A DNA stretch of 64,000 bases from Enoplolaimus lenunculus (taxonomy: Eukaryota; Nematoda; Enoplea; Enoplida; Thoracostomopsidae), in the NCBI GenBank assembly GCA_030248215.1, contig JASANG010001218.1:1-64000 (forward strand), in the 5' to 3' direction. The notes below the pieces were generated by a model, which had not been told where the DNA came from, searched no databases, and saw only the letters and a list, made by a program, of their open reading frames with translations. The stretch's first letter is position 1, and each line of letters starts with the position of its first letter. The translations under genes and the position numbers were made by a program. Below, in pieces: positions 32,940 through 43,909 of this stretch.

Positions 32940-33290
32940 ATCGGTTGTAGGTTTACCATGAACACAACCTTGTCAAAGGGCACGACGACATGAGAGTAAG
33001 GTTGAACTTATATGAAGTTTTTATGCCAACTATGGGTGGCCAAAATTGTTAAGTAAAGAGGTGAACTTGTTAAGAGAGACGATGGATGGCTCATGTAGGA
33101 GGTGGATCATACGGCAGCCTCGTGGGCCGGAACATGGGAGGCTGGGGAGGTCGCGAACCCTAATCTTGGCCCTGAACGTAGCGACAGGTTTCGACATCAA
33201 AAGACTAATGATGTGTATATTACGCACCATGGACAGTCCTGCTTTACTGGATTAAACTGTATTTTGTTTTGATGTTTAGCATAATTCATA
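32940..33290. other. unannotated stretch
   Basis: 33050-33250 is more GC-rich than its surroundings (CCTCGTGGGCCGGAACATGG) and open on both strands for about 65 codons, but I recognise no product. Confidence 0.35.
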
Positions 33291-33787
33291 CACTGTAAAT
33301 TTCAGTGAGTTAATTTTAACTCAGAATGAGTTGAATCACTCAATCTGAGTTGTCTGAGTTAGGACTATTAGAACTCAGAATTTTGAGTTCATTCAATTCA
33401 TTCTGAATTAAATAACCTACCCACCCAGAGTCAGCTAAACTCAAATGTCAAAACTATCAAATATGTAACCTTAGGCAGTATAGACAGCAATCTATAATGG
33501 AATATTATACCCACATGGCATTATAAACGGTCATATTTGTAAACGTCCCTGAAATAGGAATAGTCTTCTATATACACTGTAAGTTTCACTGAGTTAATTT
33601 TAACTCAGAAGAGTTGAATGACTCAGTCTGAGTTAGGACTATCAGAACTCAGAATTTTGAGTTCATTCAATTCATTCTGAATTAAATAACCCACCCACCC
33701 AGAGTCAGCTAAACTCAGAGTTAATGTTTACTGATATAACCAACTCGCTAGTTGAATTAATTAATCAACTCATTGGAATTTACAGTG
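33291..33787. mobile_element. two tandem family C elements joined through duplicated flank
   Basis: The first copy (33291-33443) is cut off at CAGCTAAACTCA and joined to AAATGTCAAAACTATC, the sequence that precedes the C element at 22.9 kb. The second runs 33575-33787. Both share ACCCACCCAGAGTCAGC, absent from the 23-kb copy, so local exchange has occurred between them. Confidence 0.85.
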
Positions 33788-33789
33788 TA

Positions 33790-34160
33790 CAGTTTAGTCA
33801 TAACGGACACAAGCAATTATTTTTCTATCAGGCAAGCCAGGTGAAAATGTAAGAGTACAAACAGAATGTACATTAATATGATAATTTCAGCCAATATATA
33901 TTCCTTAGAATAGGTATTAAGCCAAATTCGAAGTGTCTCCAGGGTTGAAAAAATAACTCAATTTAAAATTACGCATGGTATCGGTGAAACCGGTTGAGAG
34001 GGTCACGGGTCAACCTCCCCTCGTTCGTTCTCTCATTTATGATTTTTGTCCAGGTTTTCTAACGAAGTTTTTCAATTGTTAACAAACCAGCTTCGAACTT
34101 CAATAGAACGTAAGTTGGAATTTATTCAGACGGTAACATACGAAATTTTCATTGAAAATT
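33790..34160. other. unannotated stretch
   Basis: No element ends or coding signal recognised. Confidence 0.35.
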
Positions 34161-34161
34161 T

Positions 34162-34389
34162 GGCCAATGTTACTGTAAGGGGGCGTAACAGTAGATTAAG
34201 CGTATTCCTAAGCCTAAGCTTAAGCGTTGCAAAAATGTGTTCCTAAGTCTAAGCCTAAGCTTACGCGTTGCCAATATGTGTTCTTAAGCCTAAAAACCTA
34301 AGCCTAAGTAAAAAAATGTAATCTAGAATCTAAGCCTACTTTTTATGGTACCACCAGAAACCTGGACGCCCCATAAAGTGACATGAGCC
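34162..34389 (-). mobile_element. family B MITE
   Basis: GGCCAATGTTACTGTAAGGG to CCATAAAGTGACATGAGCC, carrying CCTAAGCC blocks and GCGTTGCAAAAATGTG. Confidence 0.85.
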
Positions 34390-35665
34390 GAAAATTTTAT
34401 GAAACGTAACCTTTTTCAAAATCTATACTCAAAATACTGATTATGCCCCTGAGTTGGCGGTAGACATTTGATTTTTTTCCCTTATCAAAACACTCACGTA
34501 CCTGATTGGTCACTAATTAATTCACATTCGCGTACTGATACAGACCGAACCCGTGGCACCAGTGCGGCTTTGATTCCTGTTAAAGATGGTCGCTTCTCTT
34601 GACAGAACACAGGTTCAACGTGTACCATGGCTTATGGCAATTTGGGTTTCCAAAAATATATTTACAAAATTAGAAGATAGCTAATAGTTTAATAATTACT
34701 TAGCTAGTGCCAAAAAAGTAACGATCAACTTTAAGTTTGTATAGTTAGTTCAGATATCGATAGCTAACGTTGAGCCTTGTATGATGTTATTTTAAGAAAA
34801 TATTTTATTATTTACACTAAACAAATAAGTAAAAAGTATATATATAAACCGCATTAGAAAATGAAAATGCGAAATCCTATTTCAAATGAACTAACGATAC
34901 GAATTCCAGAAGAACGGCCCAACAGCCACGTAGACAATCCGCATGAACTTTATTAAATCAAGAGAAAATATGAACAGTCATGAGAATCAACAAAAACGCT
35001 TCGGAACAAGTGTCAGTTCTGCTGAAAAGAAACGGAATATACAACGGCGGATCCAGGGGGGTCCGACTAGCATGGGATGAATTAAAATTTTTTTCAATAA
35101 CCGAATAATACCGTAAGGCACCGTCTGAAGAGGCAAAATATATATCACACCCTCGCACGTTTGATCGAACTGTATTTTTAGCGTTTGGGACAATCCAGTT
35201 GCCAACTGATCCAGTTTAATGTATAGGATGCGACATACAAATACATATCTTTTCCAGAACCGTTCAGCAAAAACAGCACCACCAGGGAAGTATACCCTTA
35301 TGTAAGAAATTTTTAGACGTCTAAATATTCAGCATGTATTTCTAAAACCTGCTCACATTGTTTTCCGTGTCACCCCCAGAAATTTCCGGAAGGGGTATAT
35401 CTGTTAAGACCCGACAACATTGCTGTCTCATGTGGGCATGTGACGTAAATCCATTACGCGACAAAAATGTGAACAGCTGATAAAATCTTATTATCTTTTG
35501 ACCGTAAACCTATTGCCTACAGACCGTAAATAAGACGATTTAGTATAGTTTATGAAAAAACATCGCAACTTTTGTTCTAAAATGCAAGCCAAAACCTAAG
35601 CCATCATGCAAGTGTGTATTAAAGCGAGAACGGTGGGGACATGTATACCCTTTCGAAACTTCGAT
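34390..35665. other. unannotated stretch
   Basis: Mostly AT-rich, unique-looking. A GGCGGATCCAGGGGGGTCCG block at about 35045 resembles the K or E ends. No gene seen on either strand. Confidence 0.35.
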
Positions 35666-35666
35666 T

Positions 35667-35894
35667 CATGTAAAGATCAGGGAAGCTTTAGAGTTATAAT
35701 TTGCTTAGGCTTAGGCTTAGGTTTAGGCTTAGGTTTAGGCTTAATAGGCTTAGGCTTAGGTTTAGGTTTAGGTTTAGGCTTAGGTTTAGGCTTAGGTTTA
35801 GGCTTAGGCTTAGGCTTAGGCTTAAGCTTAGGCTTAGGCTTAGGCTTAGGAATATACTTATACTACTGTTTCGCCACTGTTCTATACATTGGCC
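35667..35894 (+). mobile_element. family A MITE with long TTAGGC/TTAGGT run
   Basis: CATGTAAAGATCAGGG at the left, TTCTATACATTGGCC at the right, and GAAACTTC directly on both sides (perfect 8-bp duplication). The interior 35702-35853 is about 25 hexamers of TTAGGC mixed with TTAGGT, the longest telomere-like run in the window. Three overlapping ORFs, of which the longest reads LGLGLG, are an effect of this hexamer. Confidence 0.93.
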
Positions 35895-36003
35895 GAAACT
35901 TCTAGAGGGATGATATGTCACTTTGATACAGGCTTTAAAATAAGTAAGAAACTGTTTTGGCCGTTTTAAGTGTTAATCATAAAATCAAACCCATGTGCCT
36001 TAA

Positions 36004-36152
36004 GCCTGCAAAGAACAGGGGCGGAACAGAATTATTAGCATATTTTTAAGCCTAAACCTAAGCCTAAGCCAAGCAAAAATTAGTCTAAAGCTTAAGCTTA
36101 CTCTATTGCAGTCGCACAGAAAAACGTTCCACCCCTGATCTTTACATGGGCC
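36004..36152 (-). mobile_element. family A MITE
   Basis: GCAAAGAACAGGGGCGGAAC to CCTGATCTTTACATGGGCC with CCTAAACCTAAGCC and AAGCTTAAGCTTACT inside. Confidence 0.8.
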
Positions 36153-36342
36153 TTTGTGACCAACTGAAAATTCAAAAATAAATCGCTTTGTCGAGTTATA
36201 AAATTTATTAAAACCTTTTAATATCTGTGAATTTTAGAATTTAAAGTGATTTAATTCGTTCAGTGACATTTGCAGTTGCTTCAAAAGCTTCGACTGTACA
36301 GTAGATTTTTGAAAATTCAACTAAAAGCCTTTAATCAATTTG

Positions 36343-36490
36343 GGCCAATGTATAGAACAGGGCCGGAATAGTAGTTAAGCATATTCCTATTCCTAAGCCT
36401 AAGCCTAAGCCTATGCCAAAGCCTAAGACTATGCCAAAGGTTAAGACTAAGCCTATGCCAAAGCCTAAGCCTAAGCCTAAACATAGTCAG
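36343..36490 (-). mobile_element. family A 5' part
   Basis: GGCCAATGTATAGAACAGGG followed by CCTAAGCC, with a local GCCTATGCCAAAGCCTAAG repeat. The distal end is not recognised. Confidence 0.65.
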
Positions 36491-36689
36491 ATACGGCATA
36501 ATCTAAAAGTCATACCAGCTATTATAGTGAAATTTATACTGTTTTAAATCAATTATTGCCGAAAAACAAGTAACCTTAAGACATCTTCTACTTAGTTCCT
36601 AAATTCAAAATAGGTGTACAAAGTTTCATACAGTGCCAAAGTTAGCACCCCCATACCCGCCTGACAGCTCGATCCAAATAGGAGCCTTA

Positions 36690-36815
36690 CTCAGGCCTGT
36701 AGCCTGCTCACCTTGCTAGGAAGGCTAAAAGTGTTCAGAATGTTCGTACAACGGATTTCAATGACTTACAAGCAATGTTGAACTTGTGGAACAATACGAA
36801 CAATTAATGGCCTCG
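36690..36815. repeat. family E fragment
   Basis: GGCCTGTAGCCTGCTCACCT opens it, then GACTTACAAGCAATGTTGAAC. Confidence 0.5.
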
Positions 36816-36925
36816 ATGAAGCGCTGAAGTTTCGGTGTCTCCGGGGCCGGTTTTTGTACCCCCTAAACACATCAATCGGGGGCCCACGGCATAATGGGGC
36901 GCCCTAATTTAGAATTTCACTGAAT

Positions 36926-37455
36926 GGCCCTTGTTACTTTAAGGGGTTTTCTGGTGGGTCCATAAAAGAGTAGGCTTAGATTCTAGATTGCATTTTTTGT
37001 TTAGGCTTAGGCTGTGGCTTAGGAACACATTTTTGCAACGCTTAGGTTTAGGCGTAGGCTTAGGCTTATGATACATTTTGCAACGCTTAGGCTTAGGCTT
37101 AGGAACACATTTTTGCAACGTTTAGGCTTAGGTTTAGACTTAGGCTTATGAACACATTTTGCTACGCTTATGCTTAGGCTTAGGCTTAGGAATACACTGC
37201 AAAAAATGGTGAGTCAAATTGACTCTCTCCGAAATAGGCTTTTCCGGACTCACAAACTGAGTCAAAATTCGACTCCGCCAAAGTCAAATTTGACTCACTG
37301 AGCGACTCATTAAGTCGAATTTAACTCCGGCGGAGTCAAAGTTTGACTCAGTTTGTGTAGTCCGGAAAAGCCTATTTCGGAGCGAGTCAATTTGACTCAC
37401 CATTTCTTGCAGTGTACGCTTAATTTACTGTTACGCCCGTTAAAGTAACATTGCC
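36926..37455 (+). mobile_element. family B MITE, expanded and split by a D element
   Basis: GGCCCTTGTTACTTTAAGGG to CGTTAAAGTAACATTGCCC. Four TTAGGC blocks separated by ACACATTTTGCAACGCTTAG show internal duplication. The block GGAATACGCTTAAT of the consensus is interrupted after GGAATA by the D element at 37195-37414. Confidence 0.9.
37195..37414. mobile_element. family D MITE nested in B
   Basis: CACTGCAAAAAATGGTGAGT to CCATTTCTTGCAGTG. Left flank AATA and right flank TACG against the uninterrupted AATACG of B show a TA duplication. This dates D after B and links D to the Tc1/mariner type. Confidence 0.93.
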
Positions 37456-37816
37456 CATGTGAATTAATACGATAATAATATACGTTTGGCTTCTTGCTCA
37501 CTTTGATCGCAAAGTTTTATTGCGTTGCTTTTGGCTTATTTGTTTTCGTTCAAAAACCAAACTTGACAGTTTTTCCAAAATTAATTTAAATTTTTCAAAT
37601 ACCTCAAACTAAAATTCCATTTTTAATTTTGAGCAATTTTAGTTTTGTGCGTTGGGGTTATTTTTTGAATTTAGGAAATTAATAGTTTTCGAAATTAAAA
37701 ATATACGAAAATTGCAACTATTAATCGTTGGCAAAATAAAAACGACAGAGTAGCAACATTTTCAAGCGAACGAGGATAGTTTTTGTCATCTTAGAAAATG
37801 TTCAACCTTGCTTGTA

Positions 37817-38068
37817 CACTGTAAATTCCATTGAGTTGATTAATCAATTCAACTAGCGGGTTGGTTATTTCTGAATTAAATTCAGTAAACATTAACTCAT
37901 TGTGAGTTAAGCTGATTCTCCCTCTGAGTTGAGTTGACTCTGGATGAGTTGATCAGTTAACTCAGAATGAGTTGAATCTACTCATAATTCTGAGATCTGG
38001 CATGCCTAACTCAGACTGAGTGATTCAACTCATTCTGAGTTAAAATCAACTCACTAAAATTTACAGTG
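37817..38068. mobile_element. family C MITE inserted in family E
   Basis: CACTGTAAATTCCATTGAGT to AAAATTTACAGTG with TA flanks. E-type sequence (GTTCAACCTTGCTTGTA) stops at its left edge and resumes to the right (TAAGTCATTGAAAACTCTTG). Confidence 0.9.
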
Positions 38069-38149
38069 TATTTAAGTCATTGAAAACTCTTGTATGCCCG
38101 TCGTGAGCCTTTTTTAATCCCGAGTTGCAAGATGAGCTGGCTACGCGCC

Positions 38150-38930
38150 TGTGCTTGCATCTTCTGTATACTTTTGACCAAAATTTGTCATTCTGGCAAA
38201 AGATAATAAAGCTAAATTTGTGTTTGACAAGCAGTAAAAATTGGCAAAACGGTTCGTGTGAACACTGAAAATAGTCGTTTTGCTTGGCGTTTGGCAAATA
38301 TAACAAATATTTTGTTTGTTTTTTCGGTAAATTTCATTCAAAAAGCGAAAAATAAACATTAATATTTCGCAGTATCATACGATGAAATTTTGATAATCTT
38401 TTATCATTTAAAATCGTTTTATAAATGATTAAGATATACGGTCCGATCAAATGCTCAACATAGAGACGCGGGTGTGGCGTATACCATCTCGTGGGAACAG
38501 TCTTGTAGATACAAAGGGGGGCTAGGTGGGTTTAGCCCTATCCTACAAAAATTTTGACCAAGCTAGTAAAGTTTCAGAACCGTTTGTAATCTGGTTATTT
38601 CAATCGCATATCCTTCCTAAAATTTTTGTACCGTCTCTATCCAGAGATTGGATCATAATTTTACTGACGACCGGGAGCGGGCTGGCATTTGTTATGGAAC
38701 GCAAAATATTATCATTTTATCGCCAAAAAATTTTCTGAAGGGCAAAAATTGTAAGAGGATGACAAATCTTACCATTTTATCACCAAAAAATGCTTAGGAA
38801 AAAATTGTATTTTTGACAAACCGTTTTGTAAAAGTGGAAAAATTGTAAAGTAGGAACGTTACCACAATCGCTATTAATTTTGCGATGGGGAGCGTACGTC
38901 TCCGACCCCCTTTGGATCTGCTACTGTCTT
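38150..38930. other. unannotated with V-type remnants
   Basis: 38690-38930 (GGCAAAAATTGTAAGAGGATG, TTACCATTTTATCACCAAAAAA, GGATCTGCTACTG) resembles 46800-46990 and so is a dispersed repeat. 38150-38690 shows nothing I can name. Confidence 0.4.
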
Positions 38931-39400
38931 TAGCATCAAATTGAGCTGGACAGGGGGCTGAATGTCAGGTCAGGCTCATAGCCACAGAACGGCCGCTGTA
39001 CAGATGTCACTGCACCCAGTGTCTCTAAATCTCAGGAGAATTTAGGCGATAGTAGCTGGAGGCAGCGCTTAGGCCTAAGGCTGTTGACTGGATTCTGCCT
39101 CTTTCAGTTCGCTGTCCTTAGGTTTGGTGCAGTTGCTGTGTCCGGAGTGTGCGTGGGTGGCAGTGCAGCTCAGGCCGGGAAACGTGATGCAAAGTCTGAA
39201 TTTTCGTAACCCTCCCGTGTTGGTGAGTTTCGGACATACCTACCCCAGTCACGGAACGCTGTAAAACCGTAAAAGAGCTGTTGAATTTTCCGCCATAGGT
39301 CAAAAGTTGCCGAGGATAGGCGGCTGCAGAACTTTTAGACATATAGCCGCATGGCTGAGCCTACTGCAATAGTTTTTACCTCGCTTGTAAATTATCTAAA
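38930..39400. other. GC-richer unique-looking segment
   Basis: Base composition is nearer 50 percent GC and no repeat family is recognised. On the plus strand a CTGCCTCTTTCAG acceptor-like site at about 39107 opens a 34-codon stretch (GVCVGGSAAQAGKRDAK) to a stop. On the minus strand an ATG at about 39342 opens 74 codons. Neither is supported by a domain. Confidence 0.25.
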
Positions 39401-39649
39401 ATCTTGACTCTCGTGAATTTCATTAGCTCTCACACATTCAAGCTGGGTAGGGATCCTTCGTCAGATCTCGGATAACCTCCCCTTATCCTTAGTGACGCTA
39501 GGCATTCCATCCCTGCGAACCATCAGATAAGTGAGCGCACGCCTTAGCATATAAATTAGCTTTAAATTCCCACGATAGCCATATGACCAGAACAGGAATT
39601 CCAGGCTAAACCAAACCAACCAATGATACGGTGACACTGTATTAGATAT

Positions 39650-39905
39650 AAACCAGGGTTCCAGTCGGAAGTGCATTTTGTCGGAAGCGGAAACGGAAAC
39701 AAACTTTTTTGTCGGAACCGGAATACTAAACAGACTATAAGTGCAAACAAACGAAACAATAGGCAAAGTCTAAGGTCAATCACCTTAAAAATTTAAAACC
39801 GAAAAATCAAAATTCCGGCATCGGAATAGCAGCCAGTCGGAATCAGAACACAAATTTTGTCGGAATTTAAGCCAGAATCAGAATTGCGTTGGAACCTTGA
39901 ATTAT
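39650..39905. repeat. family L repeat
   Basis: AGGGTTCCAGTCGGAAGTGC, GGAAGCGGAAACGGAAAC, TTTTTTGTCGGAACCGG and ATTTTGTCGGAATTTAAGCC: repeated GGAA-rich units. Confidence 0.5.
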
Positions 39906-39941
39906 ATATAAACATTACTCGATATCACTAATTAATGGTTA

Positions 39942-40135
39942 CACAGCAAAAAATGGTGTGTCAAATTGACAGCCTCCGAAAAGGGCTCTACGGAACTACA
40001 CAAATTGAGTCAAATTCGACTCTGTCAGAATCAAACGTGCTACTCGAATTTGACACGGACAGAGTCGAATAGTTTGCGTAGTCCCGTGGAGCATATTTCG
40101 AAGAGAGTCAATTTGACTCACCATTTTTTGCAGTG
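39942..40135. mobile_element. family D MITE
   Basis: CACAGCAAAAAATGGTGTGT to CCATTTTTTGCAGTG with TA on both sides. Confidence 0.88.
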
Positions 40136-40323
40136 TAAGCAAAAAAAATTAAACCATTATTTATTGGATCCTAACACTACGTCTTACCAGAAATTAATCA
40201 TGACCTATTTATAATTGCAGTAAAACCACATCAATATACACTGCAGAATTTCTGTGAGAGTTTCATTAATATTTCAACAGACACAAGACAGCATTTTACC
40301 ATTAATAAAGCATAGATCTAATA

Positions 40324-40483
40324 GCCCACGTGTAGAACAGGGCCGGATCGTTTTTGCGGCGGGGCTGTAATAGAGTCAGTTTAAGCTTTAGACTAATTTT
40401 TGTGCTTAGACTTAAGGTTCGGCATAGACTTAGACTTAGTGAATATGCTTATACAACAGTTCCGGCCTGTTCTATACTGGGCC
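40324..40483 (+). mobile_element. family A MITE, divergent subfamily
   Basis: GCCCACGTGTAGAACAGGGC to GCCTGTTCTATACTGGGCCT. ATCTAATA lies immediately on both sides, a perfect 8-bp duplication. Its GGATCGTTTTTGCGGCGGGG block marks the same subfamily as 19224 and 63156. Confidence 0.88.
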
Positions 40484-40489
40484 TATCTA

Positions 40490-40960
40490 ATAGTAATGAC
40501 TTTTTGGAGTCCCCTTATGAACAGCCCAACAACCAGGAGTGGTTACTAGGAGACAAGACAATTTTAGGCGAAGAAATTTTTTGTAATGAAAAATTATTTT
40601 GTCTCTAGCCTCTAGGTAAACTTTCCAGTTAAGTGAATAGATTTCCGTCAGACAGGTGGTACATTCACTAGCCCCCCTATCTATTCCGTAACAGCCTTAG
40701 CTCTTTTACTGGGCACAAATGTGATTATGGTTAATAATTAAACCTTAATTCAACAGATTTTGTAAATCGAAATTACATTTGAGTGACTCTGATGAACAAG
40801 CTCATATACGGCCTCTAAGAGTAATGACTTTAGCGGACCAAAAGACACAGCAAACGGGGGAGGCACAGCGGCAGCTGCCCCTTTCATTGGAGATGGCAGA
40901 TATATTTGCATAAATGAAAAATTTCTATGAAAAATATTAAGTAGGGCCCCAAATCCGTAT
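40490..40960. other. unannotated stretch
   Basis: No element ends or gene recognised. Confidence 0.35.
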
Positions 40961-40961
40961 T

Positions 40962-41105
40962 GAGTTTTGTAGCCAGAAAATTTTGCAGGAGGGGCATTCA
41001 AGGATTTTTAATGACTTAGACGTAAGGTTGCAAATTTTCTGGGGGTCATAATTGTTCCAGGAGGCTATGCCCCACCTGGCATCCCCCTAGGCTACGGGCC
41101 TGGTC
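40962..41105. repeat. family E element
   Basis: TTTGTAGCCAGAAAATTTTG, GGAGGGGCATTCAAGGATTT and CCTAGGCTACGGGCC. Confidence 0.6.
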
Positions 41106-41229
41106 CGACTGCGGATACGTAACAAGTTCAGTGGTTTAGATTGCTAGTCTTTCAATTCATTACAAATCTTAGCAGTTTCCAAGTGCGAAAACCAATGGGG
41201 GTCACCTCGGCTTAGCAACACCCCCCACA

Positions 41230-41345
41230 ATTCAACGGGAATCAAAACCAAATATTGTATTAACATTTAGCGCTAAAATGACTTTTTCCGCTATTATACC
41301 ACACGTGGCCCTTTTTAGAAATTTCTGGATTCACCATAGGTCCGC
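41230..41345. repeat. family K element
   Basis: AATCAAAACCAAATATTGTA, CATTTAGCGCTAAAATG and GAAATTTCTGGATTCACCATAGG. Confidence 0.5.
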
Positions 41346-41395
41346 TGCCAGTGACGTCATTGTGTTGCGGCATAGGAGTCCTGTACCGATATGAC

Positions 41396-41562
41396 GGCCC
41401 AAGTTGCTTTTACGGCCGTCCTGGTTTCTGATGGATCTGTAAACGACTAGGCTTAGATTTTAGGCTAGTTTTTGTGCTTAGGCTTAGGCTTAGATTCATG
41501 CTTAGGCTTAGGCTTAGGCTTAGCAATACGCTTAATCTACTGTTACGGCGCTAAAAGTAATT
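41396..41562 (+). mobile_element. family B MITE, subfamily with TTTTACGGCCGT end
   Basis: GGCCCAAGTTGCTTTTACGG to TACGGCGCTAAAAGTAATTG, with two (TTAGGC)n blocks. The same subfamily is at 50470-50672. Confidence 0.75.
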
Positions 41563-41569
41563 GCAGATA

Positions 41570-42480
41570 TTCTGCAATTGTTTCAAACGAAATAAAAATT
41601 ACCAAAATTCATTCATAAACTTACAAATTTCGATGCATTCGCTATTTTTTCTTTCGAATTTTTAAAATAAAACCGGTGAACATATGCAGGCGTCAATTGT
41701 GTTGGCAGAAAAATAAAACATTTTTAAAACATATTTTTTTACCTCAATATCATCTTTGCGGTTCCGTTTCCGTTATTTTTACTATCCGTTTACACCCTGC
41801 CAATAACCAACAAAATACCTGTTCAGAATACGAGAGACCTTTTGGTATGGGAAGTTAGAAAAAAATGTGCTTTACTGTAGTAATAATATATTAATCAATC
41901 AGGTGCTTTAAGAACGTTTTGAATAATCAAAATATGGCATTTGGATAGTCAGCATCCCAAACAGGTCTGACGGGGCGCCACTAAAATGTTTCATCGCTCT
42001 ACAATTTCCTAGTCCACGAAACAATTTCAGTTTGCCAATATGGTGCCCCCAAATGTCGGACTTAACAATTGGCGGATTTGAGGGATTTCCTTCATGGTCC
42101 ACGAAAAAAAACTTCAATTCGCCAAGATTGACCGTCCAAGTTTCGGGGGCCCACAGGCTTTGGGAGACGGCATTCGCCGGCACTGGCAAACGGTTAAATG
42201 AAAACACAACTGAGACTTTTGCTATGAGAGACAAACTTTGATCTGTTAATTGTTTTAGAAACGTCTTAAATGTAAGAAACAATAATTGTTTCATTGTTTT
42301 TAAAATTTGTAAAATACAGCAAATTTATTGTAATTTCTAGAAACTTCTGTTGTTTTTTTGCTTTTTTAAAAATTAATTTTGGTTGGACGCTGTTTAATCG
42401 GTAATTAAAGTCAAAATATGTATATATGTCGCAAGCCAAACTGCTATTCAGTCACTAGTGCTACATGCCTATTTCCACGG
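41570..42480. other. AT-rich stretch with a 128-codon minus ORF
   Basis: On the minus strand 42294-41908 is open (MKQLLFLTFKTFLKQL start). It contains two similar half-repeats, LWAPETWTVNLGELKFFF and IWGHHIGKLKLFRGLGN. A third relative, FGAHLSKLKISHGPRSSA, is encoded on the plus strand at 44870-44925. The similarity is visible in the DNA too (GGGGCACCATATTGGCAAAC against GGGGCACATCTTAGTAAAC), so a dispersed repeat is at least as likely as a gene. Confidence 0.3.
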
Positions 42481-42489
42481 TGAGAAGTC

Positions 42490-42915
42490 GTTTACTGCAG
42501 TGACCCGAATAAGTATGGGGTACCAAAAGGGGGTGGCGTTTTTGAATCCCAATCAATTAGAGTCCGTAAGCGGATGTAGTTCCCAAACCCTAATTTGAGT
42601 ATATAAATGTCAATTATCTCTCTTGTAGTGCATAAATGACTCCAGGACCAACTAAAGTTCAGCTCGAAACTTTAAAGCATACTTAAGTATTGAAACTACA
42701 TTCCTGAGTATAACCATGTATTATAGCTCGAGGTATTGACACAAGACAAGTAAACGTTTAATTCAAATGATAATTGCAGTACCTTATATATCAGTAACGA
42801 AGGGCGGCGGAGGGCGGATAAAAATAAATAACACTCCGTAACCGAATAACAGGGGTGTACCTGGTGAAAAAGCCAAATAAATAGCAGTCTCTCCTCTTAT
42901 TCGGGTCACTACAGT
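42490..42915. mobile_element. family R element, complete-looking copy
   Basis: CTGCAGTGACCCGAATAAG at the left and TTATTCGGGTCACTACAG at the right are inverted. TA lies on both sides. About 425 bp, non-coding. A left-truncated relative is at 25232-25572. Confidence 0.85.
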
Positions 42916-42919
42916 AGAC

Positions 42920-43240
42920 AGCATGAGAATTATCGTGAAATCATAAATCTTACACGAATAGACAGCAAAATTAGTTTTAGGTCAAAAATAATTGCTAACC
43001 TTTGCCAATATTTTACACATTTGTTACAGTTTAAAAAAACCCGTAAAACGTTTACTGTACACTTGCTCTGTGCGAAACGCAAGACCGAATACTGCAAAAT
43101 TAATGAACAGATACAAGTGATTAATGAGAGGAGTCTATATATTTTCTACTAGTATTATGTATATATATTTGTTAAAAACAAAAACCAAATAAAAAATTAT
43201 CATATAAATACAATATTATTGGAAAAACAATGTAAATAAT
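42920..43240. other. unannotated AT-rich stretch
   Basis: No features recognised. Confidence 0.35.
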
Positions 43241-43423
43241 GGCCCATGTTACTTTAAGGGGCGTCCAGGTTTCTGGTGAGTATATTAAAGGGTGGGTTTG
43301 GATTCTGGATTACATTTTTGCTTAGGCTTAGGCTTAGGAACACATTTTTGCAACGCTTAGGCTTAGGCTTAAGCTTAGTAATACGCTTAATCCACTGTTA
43401 CGCCCTTAAAAGTAACATTGGCC
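43241..43423 (+). mobile_element. family B MITE
   Basis: GGCCCATGTTACTTTAAGGG to TTAAAAGTAACATTGGCC with two TTAGGC blocks. One of the cleanest B copies (183 bp). Confidence 0.9.
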
Positions 43424-43714
43424 TAAAAGTTCAATTAGGATCATATAAAGCACTACACACAGAACAAATTGTCTAATATTTAATAAAACAATTTCTCAAA
43501 TTTCACACAATTATGTCTATAATACAAACTGCGGACTTGATTTGTGAAATTTTTTAAAAAAGGCTTAATTTTTACACACCTAAAAGTTTAAAAATTTAAC
43601 ACATTAATTCATAACTGTTTAAGACAAATATGTCTCAAATATTAAGATTAGTTTTTATAATTTAAAAAAAGAAAGTATACATATTCAAAAAATCGTATTT
43701 TGTCAAAAAACTTA

Positions 43715-43908
43715 TGGCTGCGCTATACTCACAGGTGCGTCACCCGGACGCGGCGCTGTAAAACTTTTTATTAAAGTAACTCGGAAGCCGCCGGATGCCG
43801 CCGGATGCCGCCGGATGCCGCCGGATGCCGGTGGCGATCGTATGGTGGCATTTGGCGGCGGCGGGCGGCTCAGCGGCGTCCGACATAGTAAAGTATAGCA
43901 CACGACAA
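43715..43908. mobile_element. family I element
   Basis: GGCTGCGCTATACTCACAGG to AAAGTATAGCACACGAC. Inside, GCCGCCGGAT is repeated four times (about 43790-43830). Confidence 0.6.
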
Positions 43909-43909
43909 A

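Noticed and set aside
35702-35853. A chromosome end or ancient telomere fusion
   Set aside because: The run is bounded by transposon termini and an 8-bp duplication, and ordinary sequence continues on both sides.
35606-35921. LGLGLG and LSLSLS ORFs
   Set aside because: Translations of TTAGGC/TTAGGT hexamers inside a family A element.
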